From: Salaquimonas sp. | Lineage (GTDB): Bacteria > Pseudomonadota > Alphaproteobacteria > Rhizobiales > Rhizobiaceae | Assembly (NCBI GenBank): GCA_028289365.1 | Contig: JANQQM010000026.1 | Span: 1 to 64,000, forward strand | Direction of reading: 5' to 3' | DNA: 64,000 nucleotides | Shown: positions 25,959 through 35,123 of the stretch, piece after piece | Position numbering within the stretch: the stretch's first letter is position 1 | Layout: each line of letters opens with the position of its first letter | The notes under the pieces: generated by a model | Databases searched by the model: none | What the model saw: only the letters and a program-made list of their open reading frames with translations | Told to the model about the DNA's origin: nothing | Translations under genes and position numbers: made by a program

Positions 25959-28405
25959 TGTGCCGGCTCCATCGCAACCGTCGCCAGCGGCTTGAACTCG
26001 TGCTTTTCCTTTCCGGAAGCGCGTTCCGACCAGGGGTCGTGCTGCGCAAATTTCTGCGAGAAGACAAAGCGGTCGAAATACTGTTTCCGCTTATCGGCGT
26101 CGTCCAATATTTGGCGGCGTACCTCGTCGTAACCGATGCGCTTGGCCCATTTGTAGATGCGTTCCAGATAATGCCCTTGCTCGCGATACATTTGCACAAG
26201 CGCCACGATATGTTCGAGTGCGTCGTCTTCCGTTTTGACCACGCCGAGAACTTCAGTTCCCTTGATGTCCAGACCGGCAGCGCCGGCGAAGTGAATTTCG
26301 AAACCGGAATCCACGCAGACGACGCCGACATCCTTGCAGGTCGCTTCGGCGCAATTGCGCGGGCAACCGGAGACCGCCATCTTGACTTTCGCGGGTGTCC
26401 AGGAGCCCCACATGAACTTTTCGATACGAACGCCAAGCCCGGTGGAATCCTGTGTGCCAAAGCGGCACCAATCGGTGCCAACACAGGTTTTGACGGTTCG
26501 GAGACCTTTCGCGTAGGCGTGTCCGGACACAAACCCGACCTTGCCGAGATCGGCCCAGACTGCCGGCAGATCGTCTTTCCTGATACCCAGCATATCGATA
26601 CGCTGCCCGCCGGTTACCTTCACTGTGGGAATGTCAAACTTGTCGACGACATCGGCAATTGCGCGCAATTCCTCTGCGCTTGTCTGTCCGCCCCACATGC
26701 GCGGTACGACAGAATAGGTTCCGTCTTTCTGGATATTGGCGTGTGCGCGTTCGTTGATGAACCGAGACTGGTAATCATCGGCATATTCATCGGGCCAATC
26801 GCTCACCAGGTAATAGTTCAGGGCAGGGCGGCATTTTGCGCAGCCGCAGGAGGTCTTCCATTCAAGCTCCTGCATGACGGCCGGGATGGATTTCAGTTTC
26901 CGGGATTTTATCAGCCGGCGCACTTCGTCATGGCCAAGATCGGTGCAGCCGCACATAGGCTGCACTGCTGCCGGATTGTAATCATCCCCCAGCGTGAGCG
27001 CCATGATCTGTTCGACCAGGCCGGTGCAGGTTCCGCAGGACGACGATGCCTTGGTATGGGCTCGAACATCATCGAGGGTGGTCAAATCGTGTTCTTTGAT
27101 CTTCCCCACGATCTGAGCCTTGCAAATGCCGTTGCAGCCGCAGATTTCTGCATCATCTGGCAAGGCTGCAACGGCCAAGGAGGGGTCCACGGAACTAGCC
27201 CCTTGATAAGCCTGACCAAAGATCAGTGTTTCGCGCATTTGGGTGATGTCGGTCTGTTTCTTCACGAGATCGAAGAACCACGGTCCATCTGCAGTCTCTC
27301 CGTACAGGACCGCGCCGATGATCCGGTTGTCCTTTAGAACCAGACGCTTGTAGATTCCGGCAGCGCCATCACGCAGGACGATTTCCTCGCGGTCGTCAGC
27401 CTCGGCGAAATCGCCGGCGGAATAGAGATCAATGCCGGTTACCTTGAGCTTGGTCGCGGTCACGGATCCTGTATATTCGCTCTCCTTTCCAAGCAATTGA
27501 TCAGAAATAACTTTTGCCATTTCATATAACGGGGCTACCAATCCGTAGCACTGGTCCCGATGCTCGACACATTCGCCAAGCGCAAAAATGTCAGGATCGG
27601 AAGTTCGCATGTCATCGCCAACCAGGATTCCTCGATTGACGTCCAATCCGCAGAGCTTGGCCAATTCGCTTGAGGGTCTGATTCCGACTGCCATCACGAT
27701 GATGCTGGCGTGCAGTTCGGTTCCGTCGTCGAGCTTGATACCCGTGACCTTGCCATTGGCGCCCAGGATCTCCTGCGAGTTTGCCTTGGTGATTACCGTC
27801 ACGCCAAGTTCCTCGAATGCCTTTTCCAGGAGATAGCCGGCAGCCGTATCGAGTTGGCGCTCCATCAGCGTGGGCATGAGATGCAGAACGGTGACATCCA
27901 TGCCTTGCGCTTTCAAACCGGCAGCAGCTTCCAGGCCCAGCAATCCGCCGCCAATCACAACCGCCTTTCCACCGTCACGTGCCGCAAGCAGCATGTTGTC
28001 GACGTCATCAAGGTCGCGGTAGGTCAGGACACCATCAAGATCCTTGCCTGGCAGGGGAATGATAAAGGGTGACGAACCGGTGGCGATGACCAGCCGGTCA
28101 TAAGGCTGTGTCACGCCCGATTCAGCGGTTACCGTTTTCCCGGCACGGTCAATTTCGGTGACCTTGCAGGCCTTGTGCAATGTTATGCCGTGGGCGGCAT
28201 ACCAGTCATCGTCATGGGTGATGATGTCCTCATAAGTTTTCTCGCCGGAGAGGACGGGTGACAGCATCAACCGGTTATAGTTGACCCGGGGTTCTGCATT
28301 GAAGATGGTTATATCATAGCGGTGGGGATCGGCCTCGAGCAGATATTCGAGCATCCTTCCCGGCGCCATACCATTGCCAATGATGACGAGATTTTCCTTG
28401 TTCAT
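25955..28405 (-). CDS. nirB: NADH-dependent nitrite reductase large subunit
   Basis: The 816-residue protein reduces nitrite to ammonium with NADH. In order it has: an FAD/NAD oxidoreductase half (VIIGNGMAPGRMLEYL at the N-terminus, VIGGGLLGLEAAAGL near 147), a BFD-type [2Fe-2S] pair (CGCNGICKAQ near 417 and CGTCTG near 450; a second CGCTDLG/CGCAKC set follows), and a sulphite/nitrite reductase half with siroheme-[4Fe-4S] ligands in TCVGTDWCRFG near 635 and SGCPRNCAE near 677. ATG 28405 is favoured over an upstream GTG (28414) because GGAG sits 7-8 bases before it. It lies 5 bases after the ABC gene stop. Confidence 0.95.
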   Translation of the reverse strand: MNKENLVIIGNGMAPGRMLEYLLEADPHRYDITIFNAEPRVNYNRLMLSPVLSGEKTYEDIITHDDDWYAAHGITLHKACKVTEIDRAGKTVTAESGVTQPYDRLVIATGSSPFIIPLPGKDLDGVLTYRDLDDVDNMLLAARDGGKAVVIGGGLLGLEAAAGLKAQGMDVTVLHLMPTLMERQLDTAAGYLLEKAFEELGVTVITKANSQEILGANGKVTGIKLDDGTELHASIIVMAVGIRPSSELAKLCGLDVNRGILVGDDMRTSDPDIFALGECVEHRDQCYGLVAPLYEMAKVISDQLLGKESEYTGSVTATKLKVTGIDLYSAGDFAEADDREEIVLRDGAAGIYKRLVLKDNRIIGAVLYGETADGPWFFDLVKKQTDITQMRETLIFGQAYQGASSVDPSLAVAALPDDAEICGCNGICKAQIVGKIKEHDLTTLDDVRAHTKASSSCGTCTGLVEQIMALTLGDDYNPAAVQPMCGCTDLGHDEVRRLIKSRKLKSIPAVMQELEWKTSCGCAKCRPALNYYLVSDWPDEYADDYQSRFINERAHANIQKDGTYSVVPRMWGGQTSAEELRAIADVVDKFDIPTVKVTGGQRIDMLGIRKDDLPAVWADLGKVGFVSGHAYAKGLRTVKTCVGTDWCRFGTQDSTGLGVRIEKFMWGSWTPAKVKMAVSGCPRNCAEATCKDVGVVCVDSGFEIHFAGAAGLDIKGTEVLGVVKTEDDALEHIVALVQMYREQGHYLERIYKWAKRIGYDEVRRQILDDADKRKQYFDRFVFSQKFAQHDPWSERASGKEKHEFKPLATVAMEPAQ

Positions 28406-28410
28406 CGCTT

Positions 28411-30165
28411 TCACTCCGCAGCCTCGATACGTTCAGCGGATGTCTGTCGCTCAATGCGAGCCTCGCGCCTGCTGGTAATCGATTTGAGCTGTTCTTCGGT
28501 CGGGTTGGCCCCACCTTCATAGGCTTCCAGGAACTCCAGAAGTTCTTCGCGGTAGGCGTAGTAATCCGGATGGGCGAGCAGCGCCTTGCGGGATCGCGGA
28601 CGCGGCAGATCGACTTCCATGATGTTGCCGATCCGGGCACGCGGGCCATTCGACATCATGACGACGCGGTCGGCCAGCAGAATTGCCTCATCAACATCAT
28701 GGGTAACGCAGATCGCGGTTACCTTGGTCCGTTTCCAGACGTCCATGAGAACATCCTGAAGTTCCCACCGGGTAAGTGAGTCCAGCATGCCGAATGGCTC
28801 GTCCAGCAAAAGCAGTTTCGGTGACAGGGCGAAAGCGCGGGCAATGCCGACCCTTTGCTTCATCCCGTTTGAAAGATCCACGGCTGCCTTGTGCATGGCA
28901 TCGCCCAGGCCAACTTCGGACAGGTAATATTCTATGACATCCCGGCGTTCGCTCTTCGCGGCATCGGGATAGACCTTGTCGACGCCAAGCTCGACATTCT
29001 CATAAGCGGTCAGCCAGGGCATCAGGGAAGGCGACTGGAAGACAACCGCACGGTCGGGGCCTGCATCGGTGATGTGTTTTCCGTCAAGCACGATGGCGCC
29101 GCTGGAGATATTGTTGAGGCCTGCCGCCATGGAAAGGACGGTGGATTTTCCGCAACCGGAATGGCCGATTAGCGTGATGAATTCGCCCTTGTCGATTTTC
29201 GTGTCAAAATCTTCAACGACGGTGAGCGGTCCTTTCGGGGTCGGATAAATTTTTGTCAGTTCGCTGAATTGCAGATAACTTTCGTCCTTCACCGTTTTGG
29301 CTGCGTCCTTGTAAGCCTTGGGCAGCACCGTCTTCTGGGTGATCGGGATGACATCAGGCAGCACGATTTCCCGATCGGCCTTGATTGTCCGCTCGGCACC
29401 GACCTTCATCAGAAATTCGGTGATTTCAGCTCGCAGGCGGATAAATTCCTGATCGCTGTTCATGTGGGTGCGGTCACGCGGCCTCGGGATCGTGACGTTG
29501 AATTCCGGACCGAGCGTGGCGTTCGGACCGGGTTTCAACGGAATGATCCGGTCCGCGAGGAGAATTGCCTCGTCCACGTCGTTTGTGATCAGGATGATGG
29601 TTTTTTTCTCGCGCGCGGAGATATCAGCGAATTCATCCTGAAGTTTCGATCGGGTCAGGGCATCCAGCGCCGATAGCGGCTCATCGAGAAGCAGGACATC
29701 GGGCCGCATCGCAAGCGCGCGGGCGACTGCAACCCGCTGGCGCATACCACCAGACAGTTCGGCTGGCTTGCGGTCTTTCGCCGGGGTGAGACCAACCATG
29801 TCGATATAGGTGTCTGCGATTTGCTGGCGCTCGCTTCGTGTCTTGTCCTTGAAGACGCTGTCGACTGCCATCAGCACATTGCCGGTGACCGAAAGCCAGG
29901 GCATCAGGGAATAGGACTGAAACACCACGCCGCGTTCCGGGCCGGGGCCGTCAATCTCCTTGCCACGGAAAATGACGCCGCCTTCATCGGGTTCGATCAG
30001 ACCGGCAAGTGCTGAAATCAGTGTGGTCTTGCCGGAACCGGAAAATCCGACAATGGCAATGAATTCTCCTTCCCCGATTTTCAGGTTGACGTCCTTCAGC
30101 ACGTCTGTTCGGCTGGCGCCAGTGCCAAAGTGTTTGGACATGTTTGAGATTTCCAGAATGGTCAT
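28411..30165 (-). CDS. Nitrate ABC transporter ATPase, two ABC domains fused
   Basis: The 584-residue protein contains two complete ABC domains. Domain 1: Walker [10 protein letters not shown] near 41, signature [14 protein letters not shown] near 140, Walker [13 protein letters not shown]. Domain 2 from about 305: GHSGCGKST near 343, [14 protein letters not shown] near 438, [12 protein letters not shown]. In cyanobacteria the two ATPases are separate (NrtC with a sensor domain, and NrtD). Here they are joined by a linker of about 70 residues, and neither has the NrtA-like regulatory tail, so nitrate inhibition through NrtC is not expected. ATG 30165 has AAGGACAG upstream; longer in-frame starts overlap nrtB. 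Confidence 0.9.
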   Translation of the reverse strand: MTILEISNMSKHFGTGASRTDVLKDVNLKIGEGEFIAIVGFSGSGKTTLISALAGLIEPDEGGVIFRGKEIDGPGPERGVVFQSYSLMPWLSVTGNVLMAVDSVFKDKTRSERQQIADTYIDMVGLTPAKDRKPAELSGGMRQRVAVARALAMRPDVLLLDEPLSALDALTRSKLQDEFADISAREKKTIILITNDVDEAILLADRIIPLKPGPNATLGPEFNVTIPRPRDRTHMNSDQEFIRLRAEITEFLMKVGAERTIKADREIVLPDVIPITQKTVLPKAYKDAAKTVKDESYLQFSELTKIYPTPKGPLTVVEDFDTKIDKGEFITLIGHSGCGKSTVLSMAAGLNNISSGAIVLDGKHITDAGPDRAVVFQSPSLMPWLTAYENVELGVDKVYPDAAKSERRDVIEYYLSEVGLGDAMHKAAVDLSNGMKQRVGIARAFALSPKLLLLDEPFGMLDSLTRWELQDVLMDVWKRTKVTAICVTHDVDEAILLADRVVMMSNGPRARIGNIMEVDLPRPRSRKALLAHPDYYAYREELLEFLEAYEGGANPTEEQLKSITSRREARIERQTSAERIEAAE

Positions 30166-30175
30166 CGCTCTGTCC

Positions 30176-31264
30176 TTACCGTGTCGCCGAGAAGGTAAAG
30201 GCGCGCTGCAGGGCATACATGATGCGATCCAGCATGAAGCCGATCAACCCGATGGTGAGGACCGCGACCATGATCTTGGCAAGCGACTGCGAGGAGCCGT
30301 TCTGGAATTCATCCCAGACGAATTTTCCAAGGCCCGGATTCTGAGCCAGCATTTCCGCGGCGATCAACACCATCCAGCCTACGCCCAGGGACAGGCGTAA
30401 TCCGGTAAAGATCAGGGGCAGGGAGGAGGGCAGCACCAGTTTTGTAATCGTCTTGCGGGTGGGCAGCTGGAGGACGCGGCCTACATTCATCAGGTCCTTG
30501 TCGACGGATGCCACACCCAGGGTCGTGTTGATCAGTGTTGGCCACATGGAGCAGAGGGTCACCGTGACGGCCGAGATCAGTAGCGATTTCGGTAACCAGG
30601 AGGCTGGATCAACGTAAAGTGCGGACACAATCATGGTAACGATCGGCAGCCAGGCCAAAGGCGAGACCGGCTTGAAAATCTGAATAAGCGGATTGATCGC
30701 GCCGTTGAAGGTTTTCGACAATCCTGATGCAATCCCTAGCGGAACCGCAATGATGGTCGCGATCAGAAATCCGAGACCAACGGTGACAAGCGAGGTGAAG
30801 ATTTGGTCGAGATAGGTGGGCTTACCGGTATATTTGCGCCATTTGATCCGGTCGGTTTTGCCTTCTGCCTCGAGTTTGGCATTTCTCACGTCCTGACGTT
30901 CGTAGAATGCTGCAGCCTTGGCCCGCTCGGTCTTGTGGTCATCCCACAAATTGATTGCCTGTTCCCAGACCTGAACCGGTCCCGGGATGGCGCCCAGTGA
31001 AGTCTGAACTCGTGGTGCCAGGACGCCCCAGGCCAACAGGAAAATGCAGATGCCGACTAGCGGGATGATCAATACACGTTGCAGTTCGCCGAACTGCTCC
31101 CTTGGATTGTCGCCTGCTGCAATTTTCAACAGTGGAACCAGCCAGGAAAACCCCAAGGCGTCGAGCCAGCCGGAAGCCTTGTTGATCCGCGCAAATCGAC
31201 GCTCTCTTCGGATTTCACGATCGGGGTTCTGGTGATCGGAAAGTGAACCGGCGGAATTCGCCAT
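30176..31264 (-). CDS. nrtB: Nitrate ABC transporter permease
   Basis: The 362-residue permease starts at ATG 31264 (AAGGA 9 bases upstream). A hydrophilic N-terminus of about 70 residues and a charged insert (about 105-165) precede the binding-protein-dependent permease domain with the EAA loop near 275 ([31 protein letters not shown] is spread over about 258-288). The domain matches the NrtB/TauC/SsuC family. The nrtA-nrtB-nrtCD gene order supports nitrate or nitrite uptake. The spacing to the ATPase gene is 10 bp. Confidence 0.92.
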   Translation of the reverse strand: MANSAGSLSDHQNPDREIRRERRFARINKASGWLDALGFSWLVPLLKIAAGDNPREQFGELQRVLIIPLVGICIFLLAWGVLAPRVQTSLGAIPGPVQVWEQAINLWDDHKTERAKAAAFYERQDVRNAKLEAEGKTDRIKWRKYTGKPTYLDQIFTSLVTVGLGFLIATIIAVPLGIASGLSKTFNGAINPLIQIFKPVSPLAWLPIVTMIVSALYVDPASWLPKSLLISAVTVTLCSMWPTLINTTLGVASVDKDLMNVGRVLQLPTRKTITKLVLPSSLPLIFTGLRLSLGVGWMVLIAAEMLAQNPGLGKFVWDEFQNGSSQSLAKIMVAVLTIGLIGFMLDRIMYALQRAFTFSATR

Positions 31265-31336
31265 TATCTTTATCCTTCTGGAAGTGGGAAATTTGGAATG
31301 TTGGATGGCCGCTGGTGCGGCCACCCTGATCGGGTG

Positions 31337-32740
31337 CTATCCACCCACAACATTGTTGCCATCGACGACCTGATTGCTCTTCAGGCCGATCGAAAGTGAA
31401 TCGATGTAGGCGTTGGGTTTGCGTCCGTCATAGGGGATGCCGTCGATGATGTCGGCAGCAGGGGTCGGGTCCTTGTAGCCATCGGTATCCCAGGGGAAGT
31501 CGGCTTCGGCGACATGGCCTTCCTCGACCAGCATCTTTGCGGCCTGGAGATAGATGTCGGGGCGGTAAACCGACTTTGCGACTTCGTCATACCAACTATC
31601 GGGTTTGTGGTCCGAGATTTGGCCCCAACGGCGCATCTGCGTCAGGTACCAGACAGCGTCGGAATAAAAGGGATAGGTGGCATAGTAGCGGTAGAAGACG
31701 TTGAAGTCCGGCACGTCGCGCTTGTCGCCCTTTTCATATTCGAAGGTGCCGGTCATCGAGTTGGCGATGACTTCGGCATCGGCGCCGACATATTCCGAGC
31801 GGGCCAGGATTTCGACCGCTTCCATCCGGTTGGCGTTGTCGTTTTCATCAAGCCACTTGGCCGCACGGATCAGCGCCTTGGTGACAGCTAGCGTAGTGTT
31901 GGGATTTTCCTCGGTGAATTCCTTGGTAAGTCCGAACACCTTTTCCGGATTGTTTTTCCAGATTTCGTAATCGGTGATCACCGGCACGCCGATTCCCTTG
32001 AACACGGCCTGCTGGTTCCAGGGTTCGCCGACGCAGTAGCCATAGATGGTTCCTGCTTCCAGGGTTGCCGGCATTTGTGGCGGTGGGGTCACTGACAGGA
32101 GCGCATCGGCCTGAATCTGACCGGAAATGTCGGTCGGGGAATAAAATCCCGGATGGATATCACCCGAGGCAAGCCAGTAACGCAGTTCGTAATTGTGGGT
32201 GGAGACGGGGAAGACCATGCCCATATTGAAGGGCTTGCCTTCGTCGATGAACTTGTCAACAACAGGTTTGAGTGCATCTGCCTTGATCGGATGAACGGGT
32301 TTGCCATTTTCATGGGGAATGTTGGGTTTCATCATTTCCCAGATCTCGTTGGAAACCGTGATGCCGTTGCCGTTCAGGTCCATGGAAAACGGTGTAACGA
32401 TGTGAGCCTGGGTGCCGAAGCCAATCGTGGCGGCGAGGGGCTGGCCGGCCAGCATGTGGGCGCCGTCGAGCTCGCCGGTGATCACCCGGTCCAGCAAGAC
32501 TTTCCAGTTGGCCTGGGGTTCCAGCGTGACGAACAGGCCCTCATCCTCGAAGTAGCCCTTCTCATAGGCAACGGCCAGCGGTGCCATGTCGGTGAGCTTG
32601 ATAAAACCGAACTTCAGTTCGTCCTTCTCGACATCCAGCATCTCTGCGCCTGCGGACGGTGCGAAAATCAGGAGACTGGCGGAAAGGCCTGCGGCCAATA
32701 GGGTGCGGCGGGTCATTGATTGTGATCGTTTAAAGGTCAT
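31337..32740 (-). CDS. nrtA: Nitrate-binding protein of ABC transporter
   Basis: The 467-residue protein starts at ATG 32740 after GGAGAAG. The N-terminus has a twin-arginine-type signal ([11 protein letters not shown] near 8-18, cleavage after AGA near 32), so it is probably exported by Tat. The mature protein matches NrtA/Cmp[21 protein letters not shown] near 42, [13 protein letters not shown] near 86, [13 protein letters not shown] near 232. It captures nitrate in the periplasm. It is the first gene of a six-gene transcript whose 5' leader carries the ANTAR element and terminator. Confidence 0.94.
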   Translation of the reverse strand: MTFKRSQSMTRRTLLAAGLSASLLIFAPSAGAEMLDVEKDELKFGFIKLTDMAPLAVAYEKGYFEDEGLFVTLEPQANWKVLLDRVITGELDGAHMLAGQPLAATIGFGTQAHIVTPFSMDLNGNGITVSNEIWEMMKPNIPHENGKPVHPIKADALKPVVDKFIDEGKPFNMGMVFPVSTHNYELRYWLASGDIHPGFYSPTDISGQIQADALLSVTPPPQMPATLEAGTIYGYCVGEPWNQQAVFKGIGVPVITDYEIWKNNPEKVFGLTKEFTEENPNTTLAVTKALIRAAKWLDENDNANRMEAVEILARSEYVGADAEVIANSMTGTFEYEKGDKRDVPDFNVFYRYYATYPFYSDAVWYLTQMRRWGQISDHKPDSWYDEVAKSVYRPDIYLQAAKMLVEEGHVAEADFPWDTDGYKDPTPAADIIDGIPYDGRKPNAYIDSLSIGLKSNQVVDGNNVVGG

Positions 32741-32785
32741 TTTCTTCTCCAACCGGCTGCTCGAAGGTCCGGTAGCTGACTTGCC

Positions 32786-32850
32786 AAAAAAAATCCGCCA
32801 GTCAGGGAACATTCCGAATAAGAATCGGAAGAATGCTCCTGATCTGGCGG
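32786..32850 (-). terminator. Leader intrinsic terminator (attenuator) of the nitrate operon
   Basis: On the minus strand, CCGCCAG (32850-32844) pairs with CTGGCGG (32801-32795). After a single bulged A, the stem continues with TCAGG/CCTGA and GGAGCATTC/GAATGTTCC (one G-T wobble). Eight T residues (32793-32786) follow one A. This is a long, strong factor-independent terminator ending about 45 bases before the nrtA start codon. Its 5' arm overlaps the second ANTAR hairpin, so the two structures exclude each other. Confidence 0.9.
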
Positions 32851-32879
32851 CAGTGCCTGATGTGCCCAGCTTTGGACAC
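32843..32879 (-). promoter_or_regulatory. ANTAR-type two-hairpin antiterminator element (NasT target)
   Basis: Hairpin 1 (32879-32862): stem GTGTCC/GGGCAC, hexaloop AAAGCT. Hairpin 2 (32860-32843): TCAGGC/GCCAGA with one A-A mismatch, hexaloop ACTGCC. Both loops are six bases long with A at position 1 and G at position 4, the defining features of RNAs bound by ANTAR proteins. Hairpin 2 shares bases with the 5' arm of the downstream terminator. NasT, an ANTAR protein, is encoded next to this operon. Binding should stabilise hairpin 2 and let transcription continue into nrtA. The linker between hairpins is a single base. Confidence 0.85.
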
Positions 32880-32942
32880 GAAAATTGGTGGCCGAATTAA
32901 CGACCTGCAATTACGCTAATGAAGAACTGAAATTTGGCCAAG

Positions 32943-32957
32943 GCAAAATAATAGCCA
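32943..32957 (-). promoter_or_regulatory. Sigma-54 (-24/-12) promoter of the nitrate operon
   Basis: TGGC-TATTATT-TTGC on the minus strand has the invariant GG and GC separated by exactly 10 bases, as in the sigma-54 consensus (TGGCACG-N4-TTGC). The predicted start is near 32931, giving a leader of about 190 bases that contains the whole ANTAR/terminator region. An NtrC site is centred about 119 bases upstream of that start. Confidence 0.8.
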
Positions 32958-33041
32958 TTGTTTTGATTAGATTCTCTAATATAAATCAATAAAAACAGGT
33001 AGTTAGTATTGCTGCCTGCAAATTGATCAGCTGCCTAATTT

Positions 33042-33058
33042 CGCACAAATATTGTGCA
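33042..33058. promoter_or_regulatory. NtrC-binding site
   Basis: On the minus strand the site reads TGCAC-AATATTT-GTGCG, matching the NtrC consensus TGCAC-N7-GTGCA at nine of ten fixed bases. Its centre lies about 119 bp before the predicted sigma-54 start, the usual enhancer distance. It sits 23 bp beyond the nasS stop codon. Confidence 0.8.
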
Positions 33059-33081
33059 CTGCAGTAGATTAGGCCGGAATT

Positions 33082-34314
33082 TCAGCGTATTTTCGATGGA
33101 TTTTGTTGCGATGCAATATATTCATTGATTCGGTCAGGATCGAAAATCTTGCCGTCAAAGAAGCCGTCCGGTCCCAGGGTGAGGCGTCCGGCCGAAACAC
33201 CGACCGGATTTTCCCGGGGCAATGCACCTTCCACTTTTGAATTTGCACCGGGAATAGCGGCACCGATTGACATCAGCGCGTTGCGATAAAGATCCGGTCG
33301 GTAGGCGTTGCGCGCGATTTCGGTATTTTTTTGTGAGTGTGTGACCAGCCCCCATCGCACCATTTGGGAATAGAACCAAAGCGCATGGCTTTGCCACGGA
33401 AAGGTTGCTGCGCGGGCAAACGGGACAAAGAAGTCCTCGATCTGGATCGACATATCTCCGCCAATGGAGAGGTTACCTTCAACTGCTCGCATCATGATAT
33501 CGGGCGATAGATCCAGATAGGATTTATCCGCCAGGATGGATGCCAGTTCCTCCAGGTTTTCCCTGTCGGCGCACCATTGCGCTGCCGCATGCAATGCCCG
33601 GATCAGTTTCGCCAGAACCTCGGATTCATCAACGGCCCAATCTGCACGGACGCCCAGCACCTTTTCAGGACTTGAGCGCCAGATCGATGCCTTGGTTGTA
33701 ACGATATCGCCGACGCCATTCGCCACGGCGACGCTGTTCCAGGGCTCCCCGACGCAATATCCATCTATCCGTCCGGTAGACAGTGCATCGGCCATCAGGG
33801 TAGGGGGGATGATGATGATGTCGATGTCCCTGTCGGGATCGATGCCGCAGCCGGCCAGCCAATAGCGCAATTCAAGATTATGCCCGGAATGGGGGTGCAC
33901 CACCGCAAATACCAGACGGTTTTGCCGCAACGCCAATCTGTCTGCAATTACCTTTCGAAGCGCTTTTCCCGCAGAAACCGGATCCAGCCCACGTTCCAAG
34001 CCCGCCTCGGCCATTGCCTGCCAAAGCGAATTGGAGACGGTAACCGCGTTGCCGCCCAATCCGAGGGCGAAGGGTGCTATTATCTGAAGTTCCAGTGGCG
34101 TTATCCCAAGATTGGAAGCGATTGGCATGGGTGCCAGCATGTGGGCTACTTCAAAATGGCCTACTGCCATCCGATCGCGGATATTTGCCCAGGATGTTTC
34201 CCTTACAAGGTTCAGATCAATATCTTCATCCGCAGCAAAACCCTTTTCCCTGGCAGTGACCAGAATTGCGCTGTCGAGTAGGGGGATAAAGCCGGCTGTG
34301 ATGCGTGTTTTCAT
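33082..34314 (-). CDS. nasS: Cytoplasmic nitrate sensor protein NasS
   Basis: The 410-residue protein is an NrtA/CmpA-like binding protein with no signal peptide: the fold begins at once with TAGFIPLLDSAILVTAREKG, and shows FEVAHMLAPMPIASNLG near 59-75 and [18 protein letters not shown] near 202-219. A leaderless relative of NrtA beside nasT is the mark of NasS, which holds NasT inactive until nitrate or nitrite binds. ATG 34314 has GAGG upstream; two alternative starts at 34329 (ATG) and 34332 (TTG) overlap nasT slightly more. The gene overlaps or abuts nasT, so the two are co-translated. Confidence 0.9.
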   Translation of the reverse strand: MKTRITAGFIPLLDSAILVTAREKGFAADEDIDLNLVRETSWANIRDRMAVGHFEVAHMLAPMPIASNLGITPLELQIIAPFALGLGGNAVTVSNSLWQAMAEAGLERGLDPVSAGKALRKVIADRLALRQNRLVFAVVHPHSGHNLELRYWLAGCGIDPDRDIDIIIIPPTLMADALSTGRIDGYCVGEPWNSVAVANGVGDIVTTKASIWRSSPEKVLGVRADWAVDESEVLAKLIRALHAAAQWCADRENLEELASILADKSYLDLSPDIMMRAVEGNLSIGGDMSIQIEDFFVPFARAATFPWQSHALWFYSQMVRWGLVTHSQKNTEIARNAYRPDLYRNALMSIGAAIPGANSKVEGALPRENPVGVSAGRLTLGPDGFFDGKIFDPDRINEYIASQQNPSKIR

Positions 34315-34321
34315 CGGAACC

Positions 34322-34924
34322 TCATTCATCAAGCAGACCGGCTGCGGTTATCAGGCTTTGGGCGATGTCGAGCAGTTTCCGGTTTTGGTTCATCGCCGAC
34401 CGGCGTAGCCTGGCATAGGCCTCTTCCTCAGAGATGCCCTTTGACTGCATGAGAATGCCCTTGGCCCTTTCGATGGTTTTCCTGCCCTCGAGTTCGCTGC
34501 GGGCCGTCTCCAATTCCTGCTGGAGGCGCGCATAGGCATGAAACCGCGTAACTGCCATGTCGAGGATCGGTTTGACCCGTTCCTTTCGCAAACCATCGAC
34601 AACATAGGCTGAAACGCCGGCGTCAATCGCCGCCTCGATGGAAGCCTGATCGGATCGATCGACAAACAGGGCAATCGGTCGGCGTACGGCGCGCGAGACC
34701 TGGAAGACATTTTCAAGCATGTCGCGGTTGGGGTTTTCCAGATCGATGACAATGACATCCGGCGCGATGTCTGCGATCTGCCGGGCAATTCCTGTCGTAT
34801 CGTTTACAATTGTGACTTTGCTGTGCCCGGCGTCGCGCAGACCGGCTTCAATGATTGAAGCTCTGACCGGGTCTTCGTCAACGACCAATACCGAAAGCTC
34901 TGCACGGGAAGATTCAACGGGCAT
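34322..34924 (-). CDS. nasT: Nitrate-responsive ANTAR antiterminator NasT
   Basis: The 200-residue protein has an N-terminal receiver-like domain (VLVVDEDPVRASI near 11-23, DVIVIDLENP near 58-67) and a C-terminal ANTAR RNA-binding domain (ERAKGILMQSKGISEEEAYARLRR, about 155-178). NasT releases attenuation of nitrate genes when NasS lets it go. ATG 34924 is chosen over a TTG 39 bases upstream. The terminator/two-hairpin structure in front of nrtA, 1.5 kb away, is its expected target. An NtrC-like site lies just upstream of the gene. Confidence 0.92.
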   Translation of the reverse strand: MPVESSRAELSVLVVDEDPVRASIIEAGLRDAGHSKVTIVNDTTGIARQIADIAPDVIVIDLENPNRDMLENVFQVSRAVRRPIALFVDRSDQASIEAAIDAGVSAYVVDGLRKERVKPILDMAVTRFHAYARLQQELETARSELEGRKTIERAKGILMQSKGISEEEAYARLRRSAMNQNRKLLDIAQSLITAAGLLDE

Positions 34925-34940
34925 GCCTATATATTGCGCG

Positions 34941-34957
34941 TGCGAAATAATTGTGCA
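34941..34957. promoter_or_regulatory. Second, weaker NtrC-like site upstream of nasT
   Basis: The minus-strand sequence TGCAC-AATTATT-TCGCA matches one NtrC half-site perfectly and the other at three of five bases. It lies 17-33 bases before the nasT ATG, too close to be a normal enhancer, so it could act as a repression or autoregulation site. It is also in the gap shared with crtY. Confidence 0.45.
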
Positions 34958-35123
34958 ATGCAAAAAAATGAATTTTGTACAGGCGTTAATGAGAAGCAGA
35001 TAGGCTCAGACTAACTAATCCGAAAATTCCGGTACGGTATTGAATTTCTTTTCCAGGAATTGGCCTTTGCCGATTTCAGCGCTATGTCTTGCCAAGATTG
35101 GAACAAGAAGAAACCGGGTTCAC

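Noticed and set aside
25958-27337. Long plus-strand open frame (459 codons) opposite nirB
   Set aside because: It is antisense to a well-defined enzyme, has no recognisable domain or ribosome site, and follows from the codon bias of nirB.
32890-32905. Extra hairpin GGTCG-TTAATT-CGGCC considered as first ANTAR hairpin
   Set aside because: Its hexaloop lacks A at position 1 and G at position 4; the hairpin at 32862-32879 fits instead.
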